Source: Chromatiales bacterium
GTDB taxonomy: Bacteria; Pseudomonadota; Gammaproteobacteria; SZUA-152
NCBI GenBank assembly: GCA_026999335.1
Contig: JALTPW010001055.1
Span: 1-6,371, forward strand
Length of the DNA stretch: 6,371 bases
Direction of reading: 5' to 3'
This document shows positions 1 through 6,371 of the stretch, piece after piece. How positions within the stretch are numbered: position 1 is the first letter of the stretch; each line of letters opens with the position of its first letter. The notes under the pieces were generated by a model. It was not told where the DNA came from. It was given only the letters and a program-made list of their open reading frames with translations, and did no database searches. The position numbers and the translations under genes were made by a program.

Positions 1-1270
<1,270 letters not shown>

Positions 1271-1332
1271 GTCTTTTTCACATCGATACAGGAATAGGCG
1301 ACGCACACGGGCACGCCGGAATAAGGGCTGGG

Positions 1333-1361
1333 ATTATAACGGGGATCAGAGGTTTAGAGAA
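1333..1361 (-). promoter_or_regulatory. Candidate sigma-70 promoter for secA
   Basis: A perfect -10 box TATAAT reads on the minus strand at 1338-1333. A weak -35 box TTCTCT (three of six matches) lies 17 bp upstream at 1361-1356. An AT-rich stretch just beyond it (1361-1370, AATAATTATT-like) could act as an UP element. Transcription would start near 1326 and leave a leader of roughly 55 nt before secA. It lies in the 114-bp M23-secA spacer, so secA may be expressed apart from the gene upstream. No intrinsic terminator is visible in this spacer, so read-through from the M23 gene is also possible. Confidence 0.5.
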
Positions 1362-1384
1362 TAATTATTGCTTTCCCGCACTAA

Positions 1385-2314
1385 TCAACGGGAGGCCAGG
1401 ATGTATTTCTTGGGATCGACGGGCTGGCCCTTGTAGTGCACCTCGAAATGCACATGCGGGCCGGTGGAGCGACCGGTGGAACCCATCTTCGCCAGCGTCT
1501 GGCCCTTTTTCACCGCATCCCCCATACCGACCAGTATCGTCTCGTTATGCCCGTAGCGGGTGACATAACCATTGCCATGATTGACTTCCACCAGGTTGCC
1601 ATAGCCATAGCGGCTGCCGGCCCAGGTCACTACGCCAGCGCCCACGACAATCACTTCGCTACCGGCCTTGCCCGCAAAATCCATGCCCTTGTGGTGTTCA
1701 CGGCGGCCACTGAAAGGGTCGGTGCGCATGCCATAATAAGATGAAATCCAGCCGCGTTTGATAGGGCGTCCGGCAGGGAATACCGCATCTTGCAGATTAC
1801 GGCTCATGAGCATGGTTTCCAACAGGCCCAGCTGCTCGGCGCGATCATCCAACTGGAGAGAAAGGCTCTCGAGTGACTGCACAAAATCCGTCAGCGGTAT
1901 CGCTTCAGGGGCGGAAGCCAGTTCCGGGCCGCCAACAGCGGGTTTGGAGGAGAAATCAAACTCTCCCTTGTCGAGATCAGCCACCTCGGTCAGGCGTTCA
2001 CCCAGGGCATCCAGACGGATGACCTTGGCCTGCAATTCACCCAGGCGCAGAGCCAGGGCATCCATATTTTCACGCGCCCGGCGCTGTACATCGGTAATTT
2101 CTTCGCGCTGAGCCAGCATCTCCTGCTGCCAGGCGCTCATCAGCAATTCGTCCTGGCTGGGGGGGACAGCCTTCTGTGACACCCAATAGCCGCCCAACAC
2201 CAACAGAGAGGGGACAATGACAAATGCCAGCAACGACGCCAATGTCACCGCAGCGCGCGTCACCGTCAGCGTGCGCGTCCTGCCTCCTCGCTTGCCAACA
2301 AAGATAATATTCAT
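1385..2314 (-). CDS. Membrane-anchored M23 (LytM) family metallopeptidase
   Basis: This 309-residue protein is predicted to be a peptidoglycan DD-endopeptidase acting in the periplasm. A basic N-terminus (KRGGRTRT) is followed by one hydrophobic segment at about residues 21-45, which looks like a signal anchor. A charged helical, coiled-coil-like region runs from about 55 to 115 and a second one from about 142 to 170. The C-terminal LytM domain (about 185-305) holds all the zinc and catalytic residues of active M23 enzymes: H208 and D212 in HHKGMD, H256 in YGHNE, and H287 and H289 in GPHVHFEV. It is therefore not a degenerate amidase activator of the EnvC type, although the coiled-coil plus LytM layout is similar. 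The frame is open upstream to 2512, but that extension would run into dciA on the other strand. ATG at 2314, just before the basic and hydrophobic stretch, is the better start. Ribosome binding is weak (GGGAG, about 16 nt away). The substrate is inferred from the family. Confidence 0.93.
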   Translation of the reverse strand: MNIIFVGKRGGRTRTLTVTRAAVTLASLLAFVIVPSLLVLGGYWVSQKAVPPSQDELLMSAWQQEMLAQREEITDVQRRARENMDALALRLGELQAKVIRLDALGERLTEVADLDKGEFDFSSKPAVGGPELASAPEAIPLTDFVQSLESLSLQLDDRAEQLGLLETMLMSRNLQDAVFPAGRPIKRGWISSYYGMRTDPFSGRREHHKGMDFAGKAGSEVIVVGAGVVTWAGSRYGYGNLVEVNHGNGYVTRYGHNETILVGMGDAVKKGQTLAKMGSTGRSTGPHVHFEVHYKGQPVDPKKYILASR

Positions 2315-2357
2315 ACCGCGCCGTCCGCTCCCGTTTATCACCGCTTCGAGGTATCGC

Positions 2358-2386
2358 TTCCAGCTGTTACCACAGTGAACTACAAT
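2358..2386 (+). promoter_or_regulatory. Candidate sigma-70 promoter for dciA
   Basis: The -10 box is TACAAT at 2381-2386 (five of six matches), with TTCCAG at 2358-2363 as a poor -35 box, separated by 17 bp. It lies in the 105-bp divergent spacer between the M23 gene and dciA. Transcription from it would begin near 2393. That supports the ATG at 2420 as the dciA start rather than the in-frame GTG at 2375, which would lie upstream of the transcript. No equally good promoter was seen facing the M23 gene. Confidence 0.35.
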
Positions 2387-2419
2387 AGTTTTCTGTTTCA
2401 ATCCGAAAACATTCGCGCC

Positions 2420-2887
2420 ATGCCCATCCGCAAAAGAACATTCGGCAAGAGCCTGGCCAGCATTCTGGCCGCAGCCGATAATGGCCTGCAACCGCTGTTT
2501 GCTCACGCCCACCGACTACAGATCCTGAACCGTATGCTGCGCGGCGCGCTGGGCGAACCCCTGGGCCCGCATGTCAGTCTCTGCAACATCCGCACCGACA
2601 CCGCTATCGTGATCGCGGATTCACCCGTCTGGCTCACCCAGCTCCGTTATCAGGCACCGACGGTGCTGCACATCCTGCAAAGCCAGCCGGGACTTGAGTC
2701 CTTGCGCAAAGTGCGATTCAAGGTGCAACCCGCCAGCGAGCCGGCAGAGCCAACATCGCCACCTCGTCGCGCCACCCTCTCCCCTTCGGGAGCCGAAACG
2801 CTGGGAAGCGCAGCTGAGGGGATTCAGGATCCCGAACTTGCCGAGGCCCTGCGACGTCTGGCGCTCAACGGCTCGACAAAGGCCTAA
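2420..2887 (+). CDS. dciA: DciA, DUF721-family replicative helicase operator
   Basis: This 155-residue protein belongs to the DUF721 family. Its characterised members (DciA) interact with the replicative helicase DnaB and help load it at origins in bacteria that lack DnaC or DnaI. The conserved domain covers about residues 23-103, with the typical pattern of a helical LQPLFAHAHRLQILNRML stretch, a central strand region (NIRTDTAIVIADS) and the family hallmark PVWLTQLRYQAP, then a GLESLRKVRFKV strand. A Pro/Ser/Ala-rich and probably disordered linker (about 104-135) leads to a short C-terminal helix (IQDPELAEALRRLALN). No Shine-Dalgarno sequence is evident. The start chosen is ATG at 2420; a GTG at 2375 would add 15 residues without family-like features. 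It is the only plus-strand gene, divergent from the M23 gene and convergent with lpxC, so it is transcribed separately. Family assignment is firm; the helicase role comes from studied relatives. Confidence 0.88.
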   Translation: MPIRKRTFGKSLASILAAADNGLQPLFAHAHRLQILNRMLRGALGEPLGPHVSLCNIRTDTAIVIADSPVWLTQLRYQAPTVLHILQSQPGLESLRKVRFKVQPASEPAEPTSPPRRATLSPSGAETLGSAAEGIQDPELAEALRRLALNGSTKA

Positions 2888-3023
2888 AAGGAATGCCGGC
2901 AAAGACGCTAAGCGACCGTAACCTATCAACTTATCGAAATCCGGCGCAAAAGCTTTAGCCGAAACATGCCCACAGCGGGCCATTAAGGTAGCAATTCAGA
3001 CACAAAGTAACAAGTTGAACCGG
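2888..3023. other. Convergent intergenic spacer between dciA and lpxC
   Basis: This 136-bp non-coding stretch separates the 3' ends of dciA and lpxC. It lacks a T-run after a strong stem on either strand, so no intrinsic terminator is supported. The best hairpin is a 4-bp GCCC/GGGC stem near 2970-2980. Two CCGGC-starting segments, near 2895 and 2941, look loosely alike. A short part near 2905 resembles a piece of the c-di-GMP-I riboswitch core, but the fold is incomplete. I assign no function. Confidence 0.4.
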
Positions 3024-3935
3024 TCAATTTGCCATCATGGGGTGGGTATAGGAAATGGGGGCGCTGCGCGAATCATCGAATGTCGCTGACTCCCAGGCCG
3101 ACTCATCGGCCAGCAGGGCCCGCAACAGACTGTTATTCAAGGCATGGCCGGACTTGCAGCCACTGAAGGCACCAATCAGACTGCACCCTAACAGGTACAG
3201 ATCGCCAATGGCATCCAGCACCTTGTGTTTGACGAACTCGTCGTGATAACGCAGCCCGTCTTCGTTCAGCACGCGGTAATCATCCATCACGATGGCATTG
3301 TCGTGGCTACCACCGAGAGCGAGATTGTTCTCGCGCAGCTGCTCGATGTCGCGCATGAAACCGAAGGTACGCGCACGGCTGACTTCCTTGACGAAGGAGG
3401 TGCTGGAAAAATCCACCGTAGTCGTCTGCACGCTGTTCTTGAACACCGGGTGTTCAAAATCGATATTAAAAGAGACCTTGAAGCCTTCGAAGGGGTCAAA
3501 ACGGGCCCACTTGTCGCCGTCTTCCACGATTACCGTCTTTTTGATGCGGATAAAGCGCTTGGGCACATTCTGATCTTCAATACCCGCCGACTGGATCAGG
3601 AAAACGAAGGGTCCGGCGCTGCCATCCATGATCGGCACCTCGGCAGAACTGACGTCGATATAAGCATTGTCGATACCCAGACCGGCCAGCGCTGACAACA
3701 GATGCTCGACGGTGGAAATGCGCACATCGCCCTTCACCAAGGTGGTGGACAGACGCGTGTCGCCGACATTCTCCGGCCTGGCCTCGATCTCGACCGGTTC
3801 ATCAAGATCCACGCGCCGAAACACGATGCCGGTATCCACCGCCGCCGGCCTCAAGGTCAGATAGACCTTTTCGCCAGTGTGCAGGCCGATACCCGTGGCA
3901 CGAATAACATTCTTCAGTGTACGTTGCTTGATCAT
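3024..3935 (-). CDS. lpxC: UDP-3-O-acyl-N-acetylglucosamine deacetylase LpxC
   Basis: LpxC is the cytosolic zinc enzyme that removes the N-acetyl group from UDP-3-O-acyl-GlcNAc, the committed step of lipid A synthesis. The protein has 303 residues, close to the usual length of about 305. It begins MIKQRTLKNVIRATGIGLHTG as the family does. The catalytic and metal residues are present: E77 and H78 in STVEHLLSALAG, H237 and D241 in FVKHKVLDAIGDLYLLG, and H264 in KSGHALNN. They sit one position earlier than in E. coli. The PIMDGSAGPF and ARTFGF motifs are also intact. The start is ATG at 3935, with almost no Shine-Dalgarno sequence. The last residues (SYTHPMMAN) differ from the hydrophobic AVLA end that marks E. 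coli LpxC for FtsH. The gene follows ftsZ in the usual dcw order, after a 223-bp gap that probably contains its own promoter. Confidence 0.98.
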   Translation of the reverse strand: MIKQRTLKNVIRATGIGLHTGEKVYLTLRPAAVDTGIVFRRVDLDEPVEIEARPENVGDTRLSTTLVKGDVRISTVEHLLSALAGLGIDNAYIDVSSAEVPIMDGSAGPFVFLIQSAGIEDQNVPKRFIRIKKTVIVEDGDKWARFDPFEGFKVSFNIDFEHPVFKNSVQTTTVDFSSTSFVKEVSRARTFGFMRDIEQLRENNLALGGSHDNAIVMDDYRVLNEDGLRYHDEFVKHKVLDAIGDLYLLGCSLIGAFSGCKSGHALNNSLLRALLADESAWESATFDDSRSAPISYTHPMMAN

Positions 3936-4158
3936 TGTTCAGTCGATTCAGGGAAAGAGAATGAGGGTTCGCCCGGCACCCAGCCACGCAGAAGTCGTGC
4001 ATGGTACCACAGCACCCAAACCCTGCCTAGTGAACGGATCCACACTCCACGTCATCCGCAGCCCCCCTAATCGGTAAAAAACACTCGATAACTTGAGGGC
4101 GCTTCGGTTTGCAGGCCAGAGGTTACAAACAATTAACAGAAACACCCTTCGTGAGTCA
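3936..4158. other. ftsZ-lpxC intergenic spacer
   Basis: This 223-bp stretch has no supported gene. On the minus strand it starts right after the ftsZ stop and ends at the lpxC start. A run of six T on the minus strand (about 4081-4076) follows CTC and GAG half-stems only 3 bp long, too weak to call an intrinsic terminator. A candidate lpxC promoter lies at 4001-4029. Short reading frames here are not conserved-looking and overlap the flanking genes. Confidence 0.45.
4001..4029 (-). promoter_or_regulatory. Candidate extended -10 promoter for lpxC
   Basis: On the minus strand TAGGCA (4029-4024, four of six matches to TTGACA) is followed after 17 bp by TACCAT (4006-4001, four of six matches to TATAAT). 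The -10 box is preceded by TGG, that is, TG plus one base, which forms an extended -10 element. The start of transcription would fall near 3994, giving a leader of about 60 nt before lpxC. Separate transcription of lpxC would fit the 223-bp gap after ftsZ. Support is from base matches only. Confidence 0.3.
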
Positions 4159-5310
4159 TCAGTCCGCCTGTCGACGCAAAAAGGCCGGAATTTCCAGGTA
4201 GTCCATATTGCCGTCAGCAGTGGCGGCAAAGCGTTCACCGGCCACCGCCTTGTTGCGAATCACCGTCGGCCGATCCAGCTCACCGTAGTCCACGCTACCC
4301 TCGGCGGTCTTTGGCGGCACCAGCTTGACCGGCTTGTCCAGCGTCTCGACCTTGCTATTTCCCAGGCCCGTCGCCACCACCGTGACGCGCAGGCCGTTGG
4401 ACATTTCCGGATCGATCACGGTACCCACCACCACGGTGGCGTTTTCGGAGGCAAAGTCTTTCACGGTACTACCCACCGCATCGAACTCGCCAATGGTCAT
4501 GTCCATGCCGGCGGTAACATTCACCAGGATACCGCGTGCACCCGCCAGATCGATACTCTCCAGCAGCGGGCTGGCCACGGCGGCCTCGGCAGCGGCACGG
4601 GCGCGATCCGTACCTTCGGCATAGCCGGTACCCATCATGGCCATGCCCATCTCCGACATCACCGTGCGCACATCGGCAAAATCGACGTTGATCAGGCCCG
4701 GACGAGTGATCAACTCAGCGATGCCCTGCACCGCCCCCAGCAGCACGTCATTGGCGGCCTTGAACACATCCAGCAGGGTCATGTCGGCACCCAGCACACT
4801 CATCAGTTTCTCATTGGGAATGGTAATCAGCGAATCGACATACTCCGACAACTCCTTGATACCGTGATCGGCGATATCCATGCGCTTTCTGCCCTCGAAA
4901 GGAAAAGGCTTGGTAACCACCGCCACCGTCAACACGCCCAGTTCCTTGGCGATCTGCGCCACTACCGGTGCACCACCGGTACCGGTACCACCGCCCATAC
5001 CGGCGGTGATGAACACCATATCGGCGCCCTCGATCAGCTCCACGAGACGCTCGCGATCCTCCAGCGCGGCCTGGCGGCCGATATCGGGATTGGCGCCAGC
5101 GCCCAGCCCCTTGGTAACATTGTTACCCATCTGCAACACGGTGCGCGCCGAGGAATTTTTCAGTGCCTGGGCATCGGTATTGGTGCAGATAAAATCCACC
5201 CCGTCGATACTCTGCGTGAGCATGTGCTCCACGGCATTGCCGCCACCACCACCGACACCGATCACCTTGATGACGGCACCCGCTACATTGGTCTCCATCA
5301 GTTCAAACAT
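4159..5310 (-). CDS. ftsZ: Cell division GTPase FtsZ
   Basis: FtsZ is the tubulin-like GTPase that polymerises into the ring at mid-cell and guides septal wall synthesis. The protein is 383 residues, the same as E. coli FtsZ. The N-terminal GTPase domain carries GVGGGGGNAVEHM (18-30), the NTDAQAL loop (44-50) and the tubulin signature GGGTGTG (106-112). The T7 catalytic loop NVDFADVRTVMSEMG at 208-222 supplies D210 and D213 to the neighbouring subunit. After about residue 318 a short linker of about 50 residues leads to the conserved tail DYLEIPAFLRRQAD (370-383). That tail binds FtsA, ZipA and other partners and differs only slightly from E. coli. The start at ATG 5310 has a good ribosome binding site. 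It lies 60 bp after ftsA in the same direction and is probably co-transcribed with it. Confidence 0.99.
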   Translation of the reverse strand: MFELMETNVAGAVIKVIGVGGGGGNAVEHMLTQSIDGVDFICTNTDAQALKNSSARTVLQMGNNVTKGLGAGANPDIGRQAALEDRERLVELIEGADMVFITAGMGGGTGTGGAPVVAQIAKELGVLTVAVVTKPFPFEGRKRMDIADHGIKELSEYVDSLITIPNEKLMSVLGADMTLLDVFKAANDVLLGAVQGIAELITRPGLINVDFADVRTVMSEMGMAMMGTGYAEGTDRARAAAEAAVASPLLESIDLAGARGILVNVTAGMDMTIGEFDAVGSTVKDFASENATVVVGTVIDPEMSNGLRVTVVATGLGNSKVETLDKPVKLVPPKTAEGSVDYGELDRPTVIRNKAVAGERFAATADGNMDYLEIPAFLRRQAD

Positions 5311-5318
5311 GGCCTTGA

Positions 5319-5325
5319 CCCTCTT
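5319..5325 (-). promoter_or_regulatory. Ribosome binding site of ftsZ
   Basis: AAGAGGG on the minus strand lies 8 nt before the ATG at 5310. It is the clearest Shine-Dalgarno sequence in the window; lpxC, dciA, the M23 gene and secA all have weak ones. This fits the high FtsZ level needed relative to FtsA. Confidence 0.7.
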
Positions 5326-5336
5326 GGTTGAAATTG

Positions 5337-5366
5337 ACTATTTGTCATTAAAAAATTAAGTGTTAA
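5337..5366 (-). promoter_or_regulatory. Possible ftsZ-proximal promoter in the ftsA-ftsZ spacer
   Basis: On the minus strand TTAACA (5366-5361, five of six matches to TTGACA) is followed after 18 bp by AATAGT (5342-5337, four of six matches). AT-rich DNA upstream could serve as an UP element. The leader to ftsZ would be short, about 20 nt, and would still include the Shine-Dalgarno site. Because the whole spacer is AT-rich, chance matches are likely. Confidence 0.25.
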
Positions 5367-5374
5367 AAAATTAA
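5348..5374. repeat. Perfect 12-bp direct repeat at the ftsA-ftsZ junction
   Basis: TTAAAAAATTAA occurs twice, at 5348-5359 and 5363-5374, separated by GTG, so the period is 15 bp. The second copy contains the ftsA stop codon (5371-5373 on the minus strand). The repeat makes a strongly AT-rich island in an otherwise GC-rich region. The role is unknown; an UP element, a protein site or a replication-slippage product are all possible. Confidence 0.8.
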
Positions 5375-6371
5375 AAATTGCCCTGAAACCAGTTCTTCAT
5401 GCGTGTCCACAGGCCCTTACCGGCCCACTCACCACGCTGTTCCCGGCGTTGTTGCTCACCGGCATGCTGATGGCCGTACAGCAACAAACCGACACCCGTG
5501 GAATGAATGGGATTACGCACCACATCCACCAGTCCGCTGACATGCTGCGGCACCCCCAGACGCACCGGCATATGGAACACCTCTTCCGCCAGTTCGATAA
5601 CGCCCTCCATCTTCGAGCAACCGCCGGTAAGCACCACGCCCGCAGCACACAAATCCTCGAAACCACTGCGCCGCAGTTCCGCCTGCACCAGCGACAGCAG
5701 CTCTTCATAACGAGGCTCCACCACCTCGGCCAGGGTCTGGCGCGCCAGACGTCGCGGCGGGCGATCACCCACGCTGGGCACTTCGATGCTTTCCTCCGGG
5801 CTGGCCAGCTGGGTCAGCGCACAGGCGTACTTGATCTTGATTTCCTCGGCGTACTGGGTGGGCGTGCGCAGGGCCACGGCGATATCGTTGGTCACCTGAT
5901 CGCCAGCGATGGGAATCACCGCGGTGTGGCGAATGGAGCCATGGGTGAATACCGCGATGTCGGTGGTACCGCCGCCCATGTCCACCAGGCACACGCCCAG
6001 CTCCTTTTCGTCCTCGGTGAGCACCGAGTAACTGGAAGCCAGCTGCTCGAGGATCACATCATCCACCTCCAGCCCGCAGCGGCGCACGCACTTGATGATG
6101 TTCTGCGCCGCCGACACCGCACCGGTGACCATATGCACCTTGGCCTCCAGGCGCACGCCGGACATGCCCGCCGGCTCGCGGATACCTTCCTGCTCGTCGA
6201 TAATGAATTCCTGCGGCAGGATGTGCAGCACCTTCTGATCCGCCGGAATCGCCACTGCACGCGCGGCATCGATGACCCGCTCCACATCGGCGTGGGTCAC
6301 TTCCTTGTCGCGAATGGCGACGATACCGTGGGAGTTGAGGCTGCGGATGTGGCTGCCGGCAATGCCCGCAT
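5371..6371 (-). CDS. ftsA: Cell division protein FtsA, C-terminal 332 residues (partial)
   Basis: FtsA is the actin-like ATPase that attaches FtsZ to the inner membrane and recruits later division proteins. The frame is open from the right edge of the window, so the true start lies outside, and about 80 N-terminal residues are missing judging by E. coli FtsA. The fragment opens with AGIAGSHI, near the start of subdomain 1C. The actin-family phosphate-2 motif LVDMGGGTTD is at fragment residues 128-137. The conserved ASSYSVLTEDEKELGVC stretch lies just before it, and the adenosine motif GVVLTGGCSKMEG is at about 244-256. EVPSVGDRPPRRLARQTLAEVVEPRY is also typical. The protein ends in an amphipathic helix (LWTRMKNWFQGNF), the membrane targeting sequence, so the C-terminus is intact. 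A GTG at 6300 is an internal codon, not the start. The gene runs 60 bp before ftsZ in the same direction. Confidence 0.98.
   Translation of the reverse strand, partial: AGIAGSHIRSLNSHGIVAIRDKEVTHADVERVIDAARAVAIPADQKVLHILPQEFIIDEQEGIREPAGMSGVRLEAKVHMVTGAVSAAQNIIKCVRRCGLEVDDVILEQLASSYSVLTEDEKELGVCLVDMGGGTTDIAVFTHGSIRHTAVIPIAGDQVTNDIAVALRTPTQYAEEIKIKYACALTQLASPEESIEVPSVGDRPPRRLARQTLAEVVEPRYEELLSLVQAELRRSGFEDLCAAGVVLTGGCSKMEGVIELAEEVFHMPVRLGVPQHVSGLVDVVRNPIHSTGVGLLLYGHQHAGEQQRREQRGEWAGKGLWTRMKNWFQGNF

Noticed and set aside
2315..2512. Upstream extension of the M23 protein by up to 66 residues
   Set aside because: It would overlap the start of dciA on the other strand and put a polar stretch before the membrane anchor; the ATG at 2314 gives a normal signal-anchor N-terminus.
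2914..2995. Short matches to 23S rRNA (CCGTAAC, TAAGGTAGC)
   Set aside because: The matches are of about 8-9 bases, out of spacing and without flanking rRNA sequence; chance similarity.
4070..4100. Possible intrinsic terminator after ftsZ (T-run at 4081-4076 on the minus strand)
   Set aside because: The stem before the T-run is only about 3 bp (CTC/GAG), too weak to call.
3948..4238. A 96-codon minus-strand frame across the ftsZ-lpxC spacer
   Set aside because: It overlaps the ftsZ 3' end in another frame, has no family-like features and no ribosome binding site worth noting.
4093..5331. A 412-codon plus-strand open frame antisense to ftsZ
   Set aside because: It mirrors the ftsZ codon pattern, is rich in His, Gly and Arg with no recognisable domain, and ftsZ on the other strand is certain.

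Overview
This window is a core-genome segment from a Gram-negative bacterium, most likely a gammaproteobacterium with a GC content somewhat under 60% (estimated by eye). Three things point there. LpxC makes lipid A. The predicted SecA, FtsZ and FtsA proteins resemble the E. coli proteins closely, down to the FtsZ C-terminal tail and SecA residue numbering. The order ftsA-ftsZ-lpxC-secA is the classic end of the division and cell wall (dcw) cluster. The genus cannot be told from the sequence.

Layout, right to left because most genes are on the minus strand: the C-terminal part of ftsA (5371-6371, cut by the window edge); a 60-bp AT-rich spacer; ftsZ (4159-5310); a 223-bp spacer with a possible lpxC promoter; lpxC (3024-3935); a 136-bp convergent spacer; dciA, a DUF721 gene and the only plus-strand gene (2420-2887); a 105-bp divergent spacer; a membrane-anchored M23 (LytM) peptidase gene (1385-2314); a 114-bp spacer with a good -10 box; and the N-terminal 423 codons of secA (1-1270, cut by the window edge).

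The genes join several envelope and growth tasks. FtsA tethers FtsZ to the membrane to form the division ring. LpxC commits UDP-GlcNAc derivatives to lipid A. The M23 enzyme probably cuts peptidoglycan cross-links, and SecA drives protein export. DciA, the helicase operator of bacteria that lack DnaC, adds a replication gene. In E. coli the lpxC-secA gap holds secM; here it holds dciA and the M23 gene.

I see no mobile element, CRISPR array, tRNA or rRNA gene, and no clearly new system. The items most worth a second look are the 12-bp direct repeat at the ftsA-ftsZ junction, the unexplained lpxC-dciA convergent spacer, and the LpxC tail, which lacks the E. coli type degradation signal.
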